Shown: positions 1 to 13,103, counted from the first letter of the stretch. The stretch: 58,929 nucleotides of DNA from Myxococcaceae bacterium (GCA_019694595.1 JAIBBQ010000015.1:1-58929), one strand, 5' to 3'. Translations and numbers: made by a program. Notes: a model not told the origin generated them from the sequence alone.

Positions 1-1203
1 GCGGGGGCCTCGAGCCTCGAGCCGCTCGCCGACGCGCTCGCCGCGCAGGTGGTGGCCGCCCACCCCGAGCCGCCCGTCGCCCTCGCCGTCAGCGCGGACG
101 CCGCCGAGCAGGCCCGCACGGTCGCCGCGCTCCTCGCCGCCCGCCTCGCCGCCGCGCACCTCGGCCCCGTCGTCCTCGACGGCACCGCGGAGCAGGCCGA
201 GGCCGCCGCGCGCCAGCGCGACCTGCGCACCCTGGTGCGCCTGCGCCTCGGGCCCCAGGGCGGCCGCGTCCACGCCCGCGGAGACCTGGTCGGCACCTGG
301 GTCAACTTCTGGTCGGGCCGCACGCCCAGCCGCCCACCGCTCGCGGCCGCGCTCGCCGCCTCGGTGCCGCTGGAGAGCGCGCCGGTCGCCCTCGAGCCTG
401 CGGGGAAGGACGCCGGCGCCCTCGAGCTCGAGGTGCGCGTGCTCGCCCCGCTCCCGGCATGGCCCGCCGCCGTCGGCCTGGGCGACACCGACGGCGACGG
501 CACCTTGGAGCCGCTGGTGCTCCTCGAGGAGTCCGCCCTCGTGCTCTCCGCCGATGGAGGCCTGCGCGTTGCCGTCGCGCTCCCGGGCGGGCCCGCGGAA
601 CAGCCGACCCGCGAGCCCTTCGGCGCCATCGCCGCCTCCCGCGGTCAGCTCGCCTTCGTCTCCGGCCGCCGCGCTCCCGGCGCCGAGCTGCCCCTCGACG
701 GGGGCGCGGGCCGGCCGCTCGCCGAGCTCTCGGGTCAGGGGCTCACCCTGCGGCCGCTGGGGAGCCTCGCCGCCTTCGCGCCGGTCGAGTTCCAGGAGCC
801 GGTCGTCACCGCCTCGCCGAGGAATGGGCTCGTCGCGGCGGTGGGCCTCGACACCACCCTGCTGCTGCGCCGGCCGCCCGGTGCCCTCGTGCGCTTGCCG
901 GGCGCGGGCAGCGCGGCGCGCCTCGCCGACCTCGACGGCGACCGCCGCCTCGAGCTCGTCACCACCAGCGAGCGCGTGGCGCCCCCCACCGACGAGCTGC
1001 GCGTCTTCGACGCCGAGGCGCTCGAGCGCGCCAGCGGGCCGCTCGCCGCACAGCCGGTGCGCTGGAAGGGCGCCCTGCCCGCGGGCCGCGCGGTGGTGGT
1101 GGCGTGCGGCGACCTCGACGGCGACGGCCAGGACGAGGTGCTGCTCGGCCTCGGGCTCGCCGACGGCACCGGCCGCCTCGCCCTCGCCCGGAGGGCCCGA
1201 TGA
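1..1203 (+). CDS. FG-GAP/VCBS-like repeat protein (5' partial)
   Basis: The reading frame is open from base 1, so the true start lies upstream; an internal GTG at 49 is possible but less likely. About 400 codons are visible. Three Asp-rich D-x-D-G-D motifs are seen (around residues 162, 311 and 371: DTDGDG, DLDGDR, DLDGDG), each followed by a short hydrophobic strand, as in calcium-binding FG-GAP/VCBS beta-propeller blades. The N-terminal part is Ala/Leu rich with no motif I recognise. The stop overlaps the next ATG (ATGA), which suggests translational coupling with a solute-binding protein and a histidine kinase. A secreted or surface location is inferred; substrate unknown. Confidence 0.75.
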   Translation, partial: AGASSLEPLADALAAQVVAAHPEPPVALAVSADAAEQARTVAALLAARLAAAHLGPVVLDGTAEQAEAAARQRDLRTLVRLRLGPQGGRVHARGDLVGTWVNFWSGRTPSRPPLAAALAASVPLESAPVALEPAGKDAGALELEVRVLAPLPAWPAAVGLGDTDGDGTLEPLVLLEESALVLSADGGLRVAVALPGGPAEQPTREPFGAIAASRGQLAFVSGRRAPGAELPLDGGAGRPLAELSGQGLTLRPLGSLAAFAPVEFQEPVVTASPRNGLVAAVGLDTTLLLRRPPGALVRLPGAGSAARLADLDGDRRLELVTTSERVAPPTDELRVFDAEALERASGPLAAQPVRWKGALPAGRAVVVACGDLDGDGQDEVLLGLGLADGTGRLALARRAR

Positions 1204-2504
1204 GGCGCGCGCCCCTCGCCCTCGCGCTCCTCGCCTCGGCGGCGCTCGCGGCCTCGCGGCCCCGCGCCGGGGGCACGCTCTCGGTGGTCGTCACCGGTCC
1301 GCTGCCTCCCGCCGACCCCGTGGAGCTCACCACCGCCTCCGACGCCGCGCTGCTGCCGCTGTTCGCCGCGCCACTCTGCCGCCTCGAAGGTGAGCGCACC
1401 GTCGGCGTGCTGGTGCGCTCCACCAGCTGGGTCAGCCCCACCGCGCTGCGGCTCGAGGTCCGCCCGGGCAGCCGCACCGCCAGCGGAGAGCTGCTCAACG
1501 CCTCCAAGGTGGCCGCGATGCTGACGCGCGCCAGGCGCACCGCGTCGCCCTACCGCGGCCTCCTCTGGGCGCTGGACACCGTCACCGTCACCGAGAACGT
1601 GGTGCAGCTCAACCTCAAGGCCAGCGCGCCGGAGCTCGAGAGCGCGCTCTGCCACCCGGCCCTGGCCGTGCCGGCGGCCACGCCCACCGCGGTGGGCCCC
1701 TTCGTCCGCGGGAGCGCCCCGCACCTCTGGCTCGCGAACCTGGGCTTCCCTGCCGGCCGGCCGTGGGCCGACGCGCTCTCGCTCACCCAGGCCGACGCCC
1801 GCACCGCCGAGCGCGCCGTCGGCCAGCGTCGCGCCCAGGTGGCGCTCGGCGTGCCGGCGCCGCAGCTCGGCGCCCTGCTGCGCGCGACCTACCTGCGCTT
1901 CACCCCCCGCGCCGTGGAGCCGAGCTTCCGCGCCGCGGTGGAGAGCGTGCTCGACCGCGAGGAGCTCGCCCGCTTCTTCCTCAAGGGCCCCGCCGCCCCG
2001 CTGGTGGGCCTGGTGCCCGGCGTGCCCGCTCCGCCGGCGTCGACCGCGCCGGCCCCGCTGCACCCGCCGCGCACCGTCACCCTGGCCTTCGACCAGGCCG
2101 ACGAGGACCACCGCGCCATCGCCACCCGGCTTCAGGTGAAGCTCGACGCCCTGGGGTACCGGGTGAAGCCGCTGCCGCTCCCGCGGAGCGAGCTGCTGCA
2201 GCGCTGGAGTGACGGCACCCTCGAACTCTCGCTCCACGGCGTGTGGCTCCCGCCCAGCACGCCCGCCGCGCTCGCCGTCGCCGTGGAGCTCGCCACCCGG
2301 GGGAGCACGCCGACGCCGCTCGCCTCGCCCGCGGTGCGCGACGAGCACGCGGGGGCCTTCGCGGCCACCCTGGCGCCCCAGCTCGACCTCCTGCCGCTCG
2401 CCGTGCAGGGCCTCTCGCTCAAGACGGCCGCCGGGCTCGCGGCGCCGCCCCGCGACGCGACCGGGCTGCCGCGCCTCGACGACCTGCCGCTGGGAAACGA
2501 CTAG
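1200..2504 (+). CDS. Extracellular solute-binding protein, family 5-like
   Basis: A 434-residue protein with an N-terminal signal peptide (residues 1-18, ending ALA-A). The body resembles the DppA/OppA family (SBP_bac_5): a G-G-T-L start to the mature chain, a 'VLVRSTSWVSPTALRLEVRP' stretch and an 'AAVESVLDREELARFFL' stretch like the conserved helix of these proteins. It is shorter than typical family members (about 500-550). No permease or ATPase genes are adjacent; it sits between a repeat protein and a sensor kinase, so it may be a sensing partner and not a transporter component. That role is inference. The ATG overlaps the upstream stop. Confidence 0.75.
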   Translation: MRRAPLALALLASAALAASRPRAGGTLSVVVTGPLPPADPVELTTASDAALLPLFAAPLCRLEGERTVGVLVRSTSWVSPTALRLEVRPGSRTASGELLNASKVAAMLTRARRTASPYRGLLWALDTVTVTENVVQLNLKASAPELESALCHPALAVPAATPTAVGPFVRGSAPHLWLANLGFPAGRPWADALSLTQADARTAERAVGQRRAQVALGVPAPQLGALLRATYLRFTPRAVEPSFRAAVESVLDREELARFFLKGPAAPLVGLVPGVPAPPASTAPAPLHPPRTVTLAFDQADEDHRAIATRLQVKLDALGYRVKPLPLPRSELLQRWSDGTLELSLHGVWLPPSTPAALAVAVELATRGSTPTPLASPAVRDEHAGAFAATLAPQLDLLPLAVQGLSLKTAAGLAAPPRDATGLPRLDDLPLGND

Positions 2505-2508
2505 CGCG

Positions 2509-4158
2509 ATGCGCCTGCGCACCTCGCTGGCCCTGGTGTTCGCCGCGCTCTGCGCGCTCCAGGTCGTCGCGGTGGCCCCCTTCGCCCTGCGCAGCCTGGG
2601 CCAGCTCCTCGAGACCCAGCACCGGACCCGCACCCAGGAAGGCCTCGCCGCCGGCCAGGCGGTGCTGGCGCGGCTCGACGCCGACCTCCTCCACACCATG
2701 GACGAGCTCGCCGCGTCCGACGAGGTGGAGCGCGTGGCGAAGGACGCCCACGAGGTGCCGCTCCCCACCCAGGTCGCTCAGGCGGCACCCGGGCTGATGA
2801 CGCCGCGCGCGCTCACCGTGCTCTCGCTGCTCGACGCCCAGGGCCGCACGCTGTCGTCCGGGCACCTGCCGGAACGGCTCTTCGAGAAGGACGAGGCCCT
2901 CTTCGCCGTCACCGCGCTCGCCCCCACCGAAGCCCACGACGCGCTGGTCACCCTCGCCACCCCCGAAGGCCTGGTCACCCGGCCCGCCCGGGTCTGCGCG
3001 CGCCCCGTCGACTTCGGCGAACGGCGGCTGTGGCTCGTGGGCGGGACGCTGCTCGACGACGCCTGGGCCACCCGGCTCGCCTCCTTGCTCGGCGCGCGGG
3101 TGGAAGTGCTGAGCCAGGGCCAGCGCGTCGCCCAGGGCGGCCGGGCCGCGCCGCCCACCTCGCGCCTCACCCTCACCGAGAGCCCCGCCGCCGCGGTGCA
3201 CCTCGACTTCTCCCGCGCCGGCATCGACGCCACCTTCAGCGAGGTGGGCCGCGCCTTCGGGCTGCTCTTCGCCACCGGCCTGCTGCTCGCCATCGCCTTC
3301 GGCGCGGTGCTCGCCCGCCGCCTCACCCGCCCGGTGGAGTCGCTCACCCACGCCGCCCAGGCCATCGCCGGCGGCGCGCTCGACGCCCAGGTGGCCGAAG
3401 GCGGCAGCCGCGAGGTCCGCACCCTCATCCAGACCTTCAACCGCATGACGGCCGATCTCAAGGCCACCACCGAGGCCTTGCTCGCCTCCGAGCGCATCGC
3501 CGCCTGGCAGGAAGTCGCCCGCCGCCTCGCGCACGAGGTGAAGAACCCGCTCACGCCCATTCGCCTGTCGCTGGAGACGCTGCGCGCGCTCGCCGAGCGC
3601 AAGGACGAGCGCTTCGCCGCCACCTTCGAGCGCGCCAGCGCCGCCATGCTGGAAGAAGTGCAGCGCCTGAGCCGCATCGTCGACGAGTTCAGCCACTTCG
3701 CCCGGCTCCCCAGGCCCCGCCTCGAGCCGCTCGAGCTGGTCGCCTTCTGCCGCTCGCTCCTCGAGCTCCACGCGCCGCAGCGGGTGCGCACCGCCCTCCA
3801 CGCCCCTGAAGGCGTGCGCGCCCTGGCCGACAAGGACCTCCTCGGCCAGGTGCTGGTCAACCTCATCAAGAACGCGGTGGAGGCGATGGGCGAGGCGGGC
3901 GGCAGCCTCGAGCTCACCGTGCTCACCGAAGGGGACGCGGCCGTCATTCACCTCGACGACACCGGGCCGGGCTTCCCGCCGGAGCTGCTCCCGCGGGCCT
4001 TCGAGCCCTACGTCACCACCAAGCCGCAGGGCACCGGGCTGGGACTCGCCCTCGCGCGCCGCATCCTCGAGGAGCACCAGGGCTCGCTCGAGGCCACCAA
4101 TCGGCCTTCCGGCGGGGCGCGGCTCACGCTGCGCCTCGGCAGACCGTCAGGCAGCTAA
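2509..4158 (+). CDS. NtrY-like membrane histidine kinase
   Basis: A 549-residue sensor kinase. TM1 is at about residues 7-25, an extracytoplasmic domain follows, TM2 is near 245-265 (FGLLFATGLLLAIAFGAVLA), then HAMP. The HisKA H-box LAHEVKNPLTPI has its phospho-acceptor His at about 342, and the K-N-P-L-T-P-I form is typical of the NtrY/AtoS group. The N-box (NLIKNAVEAM), D-x-G-x-G (DDTGPGF) and G-x-G-L-G-L (GTGLGLALA) motifs are all intact, so an active kinase is expected. It starts 4 bp after the solute-binding protein, so the three plus-strand genes are likely one operon. No response regulator is adjacent; the sigma-54 activator encoded convergently is a possible but unproven partner (it has no receiver domain). 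Confidence 0.9.
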   Translation: MRLRTSLALVFAALCALQVVAVAPFALRSLGQLLETQHRTRTQEGLAAGQAVLARLDADLLHTMDELAASDEVERVAKDAHEVPLPTQVAQAAPGLMTPRALTVLSLLDAQGRTLSSGHLPERLFEKDEALFAVTALAPTEAHDALVTLATPEGLVTRPARVCARPVDFGERRLWLVGGTLLDDAWATRLASLLGARVEVLSQGQRVAQGGRAAPPTSRLTLTESPAAAVHLDFSRAGIDATFSEVGRAFGLLFATGLLLAIAFGAVLARRLTRPVESLTHAAQAIAGGALDAQVAEGGSREVRTLIQTFNRMTADLKATTEALLASERIAAWQEVARRLAHEVKNPLTPIRLSLETLRALAERKDERFAATFERASAAMLEEVQRLSRIVDEFSHFARLPRPRLEPLELVAFCRSLLELHAPQRVRTALHAPEGVRALADKDLLGQVLVNLIKNAVEAMGEAGGSLELTVLTEGDAAVIHLDDTGPGFPPELLPRAFEPYVTTKPQGTGLGLALARRILEEHQGSLEATNRPSGGARLTLRLGRPSGS

Positions 4159-4449
4159 CGCACCACTTCGGACGGAACCAGGTGCAGCTTGCGGGGCCCC
4201 TTCTTCTCCTCGAAGTCGGGCACCGGGTCCTGCGGCAGGGCCGTGGAAGGGTCGCCCGCCGTGCGCGGCCGGAATTCCGGCGGTGGATCCGCGGGCTTGG
4301 AGATGGCGTCGGCCTGCGTCCCCACCGTTCCCGGGGTCTGCGCCTGCGCCTCTTCGATGCCCACGCCGCATCCGGCGAACGCCACCACTGCCAGGATCGC
4401 GACACGCTTCCAGGTCATGGAAGGAAGCATACGCAACACCGATGCCAAC

Positions 4450-4466
<17 letters not shown>
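4155..4466 (-). CDS. Small proline-rich lipoprotein
   Basis: A 103-residue protein. The ATG at 4466 lies 6 bp after a GGAGG and inside the 3' end of the sigma-54 activator gene (17-bp overlap), which suggests coupling. An inner Met, 17 codons on, would give a standard lipoprotein signal peptide (MTWKRVAILAVVAFAGC) with Cys at residue 33 of the longer form. The mature part is polar and Pro-rich with no recognised domain. Its 3' end overlaps the convergent histidine kinase stop by 4 bp. Function unknown. Confidence 0.7.
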
Positions 4467-8136
<3,670 letters not shown>

Positions 8137-8225
8137 GCACCCTCGCTTGCACCGGCTCTCGTGTTGGCGAAGTTCGGCTCCACGACTCCGAACGGCCCCC
8201 GGTGCGACGTCTGGGTCACGCCTTG

Positions 8226-8241
8226 AGCAACCCACATGCCA
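8226..8241 (-). promoter_or_regulatory. Sigma-54 (-24/-12) promoter of the activator gene
   Basis: On the minus strand the sequence reads TGGCATGTGGGTTGCT. This matches the TGGCACG-N4-TTGCW consensus with exact GG-to-GC spacing and a single mismatch in the -24 box. The predicted transcript starts near 8214, leaving a leader of about 80 nt before ATG 8136. The downstream gene itself encodes a sigma-54 activator, so positive autoregulation is likely. Confidence 0.7.
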
Positions 8242-8253
8242 TCAGCGGGGAAG

Positions 8254-8274
8254 GCTCTCGCAACCCCCGAGAGC
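8254..8274. promoter_or_regulatory. Dyad GCTCTCG-N7-CGAGAGC upstream of the sigma-54 promoter
   Basis: A perfect 7-bp inverted repeat with a 7-nt spacer lies about 50 bp upstream of the predicted sigma-54 start site. It could be the binding site of the Fis-type domain of the activator. It has no T-tract, so it is not an obvious terminator. Operator role is inference. Confidence 0.35.
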
Positions 8275-8437
8275 GTCGAGAGGTCTGATTTTCTTCGTAA
8301 TACTTCTTTGGCTATGACAGGGCGCCGAAGGTCACTAGGGCGCCGCTGCCACAGCGCCCGCGAAACCTTGACCGGAACGCGGACGATCAGCCCTGAGGCG
8401 CTCGAGCGACGGCCTTTCGCCGAACGCGAACGCCCGG

Positions 8438-10219
8438 CTAGTCCTTCACCGGCGTGGCCTTGAGCGCGGCCTTGCCGTCCTTCACGTACACCTGGAAGCG
8501 CACCGTCTTGCAGGCGTACTTCGCCACCAGCTGATCCTTGTTCTTGCGCAGCTTGGCGGCGAACTTCTCGAACGTCAGCCCGTCGCTCGGCTCCCCGCAG
8601 CGCTCGCGGGTGGTGACGAACTCCTTGAAGACGTCCTGGAAGTGGGCTTCCTCGCTCACCGCGGTGGGCGCCGCCACGGGCGCCACCGGCGCGGCCACGC
8701 CGACCTTGGCGGTCGCGCTCTGCTGTGCCGGGTTCACCGCGGTCACCTCGCCGGTGTTGCGCGCGGAGGCCCGCAGCAGCTCCTCGGGAATCGCCGACAC
8801 CCGCGTGGCGCTCTCCTCGTCCACCGAGCTCGCCGGACCACCGCCCGCCGCGCTGAAGGGGTCGAAGGCCTGGCCCGCGCGCTCGGTCGCCTCGAAGGGC
8901 ACCGGCGGCCGCGCCATCGGATAGGCCGTGGTCGCCTGGTGCTCCTCGTCGCCCAGGGTGCTGGCGGGCCCGGGCAGCGGCACCGGGGGCGCAGCGCCGA
9001 AGTCCGAGAACGGGTCAGCCGCGGCGGGCGAATGGGGCGAGGTGAAGCCGGGGCTCGTGGGCTCCGGGGCTGACGGCGGCGGCGTCAGCGGCGCCGAGCC
9101 GAACTGGAAGTCGTCGGGGCTCGCCTCGGCCGCCGGGGCAGGCTCGGCCAGCGGCAGCGCCGCCGGGGGCGCGAGCGCCGGCTCCGGGCGGGTCACCGCC
9201 ACCGGGGACGCCGGCGACGACGGCTTGGCCGGCACGCTCATGCCCACGTCGTCGTCTTCCGACGCGCCGCCGGCGAGGGCGGTGAACACCAGGCCGAGCG
9301 CCAGCACCGCCACCAGGAACATCAGCATCGTCTTCTGGCCCCCGGCGAGCGCCTGCATCGCACTCTCCAGCGAGACCACCGCCACCACGTCGAACGGCGT
9401 GCCTTCGAGGCTCTGCCGCGCGGCCACCGACAGCGCCGCCTGGCCGCCCATCGCGTCGCCGCTGGTGAAGTGCGGCAGCCCCAGGGGCCCCAGCGCCATC
9501 GCCATGCCGCGCTCCAGCACCTCGGCCGCGCCCGACCTGAGCTTGAGCGCCGCCTGCACCTTGTCCTTGGGGCCCGCCGAGGCGACGACCTTGCCGTCGG
9601 CCACCAGCCCGAGCGCCGAGACGCCGCCCGCCTTCACCGCCCGGTCCATCGCCGCCGACAGCTCGGCCGCCACCGGCAAGCCGACCACCGCCGCGCCCAC
9701 CGACTTCACCTCGTTCTTGTCGGAGGCAGTCAGCGGCGCCGAGAGGAACAGGTGCGCGGCGCCGAAGGCCTCGGCCACCACGCCCTTGGCCCCGGCCTGC
9801 GCGAGCGCCTTGGCGTCGACGCCTTCGGGCACCGCGGCGCCGTCGCCGGCGCCCTGCGCGGCGAGGCTGCCCACGTCGTTCACCAGCACCACCACCAGCG
9901 CGGCGCGCTGAGCGTCGGTGAGGCCCGCGCCCACGGCGGCGCGCACGGCGTTGAGCCGCTCGGCGTTGGGGGCCTCGGGCTTGAGGCCGGCCTTGGGGCC
10001 CACGTTCCAGCGCGCGGGCCCGTCGGCGGCGAGCAGGCCTGCCTGCAGCGCGGAGCGCATCGATTCCAGCGCCAGCGCCACTTCGGAAGGCGCCCGCGCG
10101 GCGCTCACGGCGCCTTGCTCGACGAGCCGGGCTGCAGCCGCAGGCGCCGACATCGCACCGCCCGCGAGCCACAGCCCCACCGTCACCAACGTGAAGACCA
10201 GGAACTTGAGGCGGTTCAA
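8438..10219 (-). CDS. Envelope protein with MXAN_5187-type C-terminal domain
   Basis: About 593 residues from a TTG start at 10219 (preceded by AGAGGG). This start keeps the N-terminal signal anchor (LKFLVFTLVTVGLWLAGG); an in-frame GTG at 10249 is an alternative. After the anchor comes an extracytoplasmic domain of about 270 residues, a second TM near 295-315 (MLMFLVAVLALGLVFTALAG), a Pro/Ala-rich cytoplasmic linker, and a conserved-looking C-terminal domain (about the last 65 residues, with REKCGE-like 'RERCGEPSDGLTFEKFAAKL'). I recognise this tail as resembling the C-terminal domain named after Myxococcus MXAN_5187. The topology resembles a sensor without an output enzyme. Function unknown. 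Confidence 0.75.
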   Translation of the reverse strand: MNRLKFLVFTLVTVGLWLAGGAMSAPAAAARLVEQGAVSAARAPSEVALALESMRSALQAGLLAADGPARWNVGPKAGLKPEAPNAERLNAVRAAVGAGLTDAQRAALVVVLVNDVGSLAAQGAGDGAAVPEGVDAKALAQAGAKGVVAEAFGAAHLFLSAPLTASDKNEVKSVGAAVVGLPVAAELSAAMDRAVKAGGVSALGLVADGKVVASAGPKDKVQAALKLRSGAAEVLERGMAMALGPLGLPHFTSGDAMGGQAALSVAARQSLEGTPFDVVAVVSLESAMQALAGGQKTMLMFLVAVLALGLVFTALAGGASEDDDVGMSVPAKPSSPASPVAVTRPEPALAPPAALPLAEPAPAAEASPDDFQFGSAPLTPPPSAPEPTSPGFTSPHSPAAADPFSDFGAAPPVPLPGPASTLGDEEHQATTAYPMARPPVPFEATERAGQAFDPFSAAGGGPASSVDEESATRVSAIPEELLRASARNTGEVTAVNPAQQSATAKVGVAAPVAPVAAPTAVSEEAHFQDVFKEFVTTRERCGEPSDGLTFEKFAAKLRKNKDQLVAKYACKTVRFQVYVKDGKAALKATPVKD

Positions 10220-10279
10220 AGCCCTCTGCTTATAACTGCGCGAGAGCACTCCCTCAAGAACTGGTACCGTGGCTTCACC

Positions 10280-10588
10280 ATGAGCGACGGCAAGACCTTC
10301 ACCATCGTCGAGGCCGTGGACGACCCGCTCACCGCGGAGCGGCTCGAAGAAGTGCTGCGCGAAGCGAAGATCGACGCCTTCGTGCGCAACCGCGGCAGCG
10401 CCTCGTCGGCGTCCTTCGAGCCCGCCAGCCCCGCGTACTTCGAGCTCTTCGTGCCCCAGAGCCAGGCCAAGGAGGCCGCCGCCCTGGTCGCCAAGGAGCT
10501 CGAGGCCATCGAGCAGGAAGGCGAGGCCAACGCCAAGGCCGCCGAAGAAGAGATGCTCTCGGGGGAAAACCCCACCCCCGAAGGGTGA
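10280..10588 (+). CDS. DUF2007-like putative signal-transducing protein
   Basis: A 102-residue soluble protein transcribed divergently from the envelope protein gene. The N-terminal half (FTIVEAVDDPLTAERLEEVL, then IDAFVRNRG) matches the pattern of the DUF2007 family: a beta strand, a helix selecting 'coverage' of the previous segment, then an A-F-V-R-N strand. The C-terminus is an acidic helix (EAIEQEGEANAKAAEEEM). Family members are small cytosolic proteins of uncertain role, sometimes called signal-transducing. The start ATG has no strong Shine-Dalgarno. Confidence 0.65.
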   Translation: MSDGKTFTIVEAVDDPLTAERLEEVLREAKIDAFVRNRGSASSASFEPASPAYFELFVPQSQAKEAAALVAKELEAIEQEGEANAKAAEEEMLSGENPTPEG

Positions 10589-10624
10589 AGCGCCTCGTCG
10601 CCTTGGGGGGTGAAGCGCCCTCAC

Positions 10625-13015
10625 CTACTTGAGGGCGTTCATCTCCGCCGCGCACTCGCCCTTGGGAGCGAGCTTCAGGTAGTCCGCCGCGACCAGCTTG
10701 ATGCGGTCGGCGTCCTTGGGGTCGGCGTTCTTCTTGAGGAAGCGCGCGTAGTGGCACAGCGCGGGGTCGTATTCCTTCTCCGCGTTGTACGACTTCTCGT
10801 ACGAATCGCGCGCCTTCTGCTTGTCGCCCTTGGCCTCGAGCAGCTGCGCCATCTCGTCGAAGGCGGTGGCGATGGTCATGGTGTCGCCGATGGCTTCCTG
10901 GGTCGCGCGCTCGAAGTTCTCGATCGACTTCGCGTTGTCCTTCTTCTCGTCGCGGTAGATGCGGGCCAGCGCCATGCGCGCTTCGCCGTTCTTCGACTTG
11001 GGGTCCTTCACCGCGCGCTCGAACTGGCCGATGGCCTCGTCCATCTTCTTCTGCCGGTAGAGCGCCTGGCCGAGCATGGTGATGAGCTTGGGGCTGTCGG
11101 GCACCAGGTTGAGCGCGGTGCGCAGCGCGTCTTCGGCTTCCTTCTCGCGGCCCGGCTTGGCCAGGTACACGCGGGCGAGTTCCACGTGGTAGTGCGCGCG
11201 CTGCCCGTTCATGGCGATCGCCTTCTTCACTTCCTCGGCGGCGCCGTTGACGTTGTCCTCGTAGAGCAGCCGCTTGGCGCGGACCAGGAGCAGCTCGGGG
11301 TTCTGGGAGTCCTGCATGCCCAGGCCCTCTTCCTTGGCGATCTCCGCCTTGGTCTTGCCCGCGTCGGTGGTGACCTGGGTCTCGTCGCCCAGCTTCTTCT
11401 GGAAGTCCTTGTCCGTGTAGAGCGGCAGGTCGTGCGCCACCCGCGAGACGAGGAACGCGCGCACCATGTGGGCCATCGCCAGCTGGCGGGGCGACGGGGG
11501 CGGCTCCGATTCCAGCAGTGACTTGAGGTACTGCGCCGCGGTGACGTAGCCGGCGCCCGGGTCCGGCTGGTCGAGCACGATGAGCGCGGTGCCCAGCAGG
11601 GCCTCGGGGTGACCCTTCTCGCCGCCGCCGCGCCGGGTGTACTTGAGCGCGGTGTTGAAGTGCTTGAGCGCCTCGCCGTCGTTGCCGCGGCGGCGCTGCA
11701 GCGTGCCCAGCGCGACGTACACGCGCGCGTCGTCGGAGGCGAGGATCTGCGCCTTCTCCAGGCTCTCCTTCGCGCGCTCCAGGTCGCCGCCGGCCATCTG
11801 CACCAGGCCCTGGGTCAGGTAGAGCAGCGAGGACTTCTGGTCCTTGGCCTCGAGGTCGCTCACCCGCCCGTCGAGTTCCTTGCGGGCCTCGCTGACCTTG
11901 CCGCCGTACAGCTTGAGCAGCGCCTCGCTCGCGATGGCGTAGGTGAGCGGTTCCTGGCTCTTCTTGGCGTCGGCGAGGTACTCGGTCGCGCGCTGCCGGG
12001 TCGACTCGTCGCCGCCGTGCTCACCCCAGCGAATCACGTAGGCGTACGCGGCGTAGGACGCCGCCAGCCGCGACGAAGGGTCGAGGTTCAGCGCCTCTTC
12101 CGAGAGCTTGGAGGCCTTCTGGTACGAGTCGTACGTGTCGGCCTTGAGCTTGTCCTGCGTCTCGGTGAGGAGCTTGCGGACCTCGCGCGCGACCTTCGCC
12201 CGCCACTGTCCGATGCCGTAGTAGGCGCCGAGCGAGACCGGCACCGCGAAGATCAGGAGGAAGAAGAGGTTGCGGGTGAGCGCGCTGCTCTTCTTCTTGG
12301 GGATGCCGTACTGGCCGGAAGGAACGTCGTAGGTGCCGGAGCCGAGCTCGCTCGACTCGGAGACCGACTCCTCGGTGGGCTGCACGCGGCGCACGGTCTG
12401 GCGCGGCTGCGCGGGCGTGGCGCTCTTGACGGCGGCCCGCGCGCCCGACGGGGCCGCAGGGCGGTTGGGGCTGGTCGCCGCGGGGACAGGCCCGGCGGGC
12501 GCGTCCTGGAGCGCGGGGGGAACTGCGCCCTGGGCCGCTGCGGGAGCAGCCGGGGTGAGCACGGGCGGAGGGGGCGGCGGCGGCGCGGCCTTGGGCGCCT
12601 CGACCTTGAGCTCGGCCATCACCGCCTGGGTGTCGGCGTCGTTGGGGTCGAGCTCGAAGGCCTTGAGGAGCGCGGCCTTGCCGGCGGCATCGCCGCCCTT
12701 GAGCTGGAGCTGCCCGGTCATGCGCAGCGCGGCCTTGTCGTTGGGCGAGACCTGCAGCGCGCCCTGGAGCTCTTCGAGCGCCTTCTTGTCGCGGCCCTGC
12801 TCGGCGTAGACGCGGGCGAGCAGCACGCGAGGGTCGGCCGCGTTGGGGTGGGTCTTCATCCCCTTCTTGCAGACGACCATCGCCTCCATGTACCGGCCGA
12901 GGCCCAGGTAGGCCTCGGCGAGGGGGCGATACGCCTCCGACGCCGGATCCGTGGCGAAGGCGTGTTCGAGTTTCGTGAGCTCTGCAGGGCTCAGTTTCGT
13001 CGCGGTTGCTGGCAT
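10625..13015 (-). CDS. TPR-repeat membrane protein
   Basis: A 796-residue protein with two TPR blocks. The N-terminal block (about 10-140) has canonical repeats such as AEAYLGLGRYMEAMVVCKKG and ARVYAEQGRDKKALEELQGA. A long Pro/Ala-rich segment follows, then one TM helix (about 247-266, LFFLLIFAVPVSLGAYYG), then at least eight further TPR-like units to the C-terminus. The N-terminal block is probably cytoplasmic and the C-terminal block periplasmic. TPR proteins of this type act as assembly scaffolds in myxobacterial motility and secretion; a specific role cannot be read from the sequence. Confidence 0.85.
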   Translation of the reverse strand: MPATATKLSPAELTKLEHAFATDPASEAYRPLAEAYLGLGRYMEAMVVCKKGMKTHPNAADPRVLLARVYAEQGRDKKALEELQGALQVSPNDKAALRMTGQLQLKGGDAAGKAALLKAFELDPNDADTQAVMAELKVEAPKAAPPPPPPPVLTPAAPAAAQGAVPPALQDAPAGPVPAATSPNRPAAPSGARAAVKSATPAQPRQTVRRVQPTEESVSESSELGSGTYDVPSGQYGIPKKKSSALTRNLFFLLIFAVPVSLGAYYGIGQWRAKVAREVRKLLTETQDKLKADTYDSYQKASKLSEEALNLDPSSRLAASYAAYAYVIRWGEHGGDESTRQRATEYLADAKKSQEPLTYAIASEALLKLYGGKVSEARKELDGRVSDLEAKDQKSSLLYLTQGLVQMAGGDLERAKESLEKAQILASDDARVYVALGTLQRRRGNDGEALKHFNTALKYTRRGGGEKGHPEALLGTALIVLDQPDPGAGYVTAAQYLKSLLESEPPPSPRQLAMAHMVRAFLVSRVAHDLPLYTDKDFQKKLGDETQVTTDAGKTKAEIAKEEGLGMQDSQNPELLLVRAKRLLYEDNVNGAAEEVKKAIAMNGQRAHYHVELARVYLAKPGREKEAEDALRTALNLVPDSPKLITMLGQALYRQKKMDEAIGQFERAVKDPKSKNGEARMALARIYRDEKKDNAKSIENFERATQEAIGDTMTIATAFDEMAQLLEAKGDKQKARDSYEKSYNAEKEYDPALCHYARFLKKNADPKDADRIKLVAADYLKLAPKGECAAEMNALK

Positions 13016-13103
13016 TTTCGGAAACGAGCGAGAGCGAGTTTTATGGCACCCGCATTCTGGTCCGTCAATGAATCACGACGATCCAATTGTGGTGCGGAGA
13101 TCC

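Larger units (their letters stand above)
8137..8437. other. Intergenic region between activator and envelope protein genes
   Basis: About 300 bp without a credible gene. It holds the sigma-54 promoter and dyad, and an AT-richer patch (about 8283-8322) that stands out from the GC-rich surroundings and may hold a further promoter. The remainder shows nothing I can assign. Confidence 0.6.

Noticed and set aside
8236-8463. A 75-codon plus-strand frame in the activator upstream region
   Set aside because: No ribosome-binding site, no recognisable sequence, and it overlaps the sigma-54 promoter and the next gene end.
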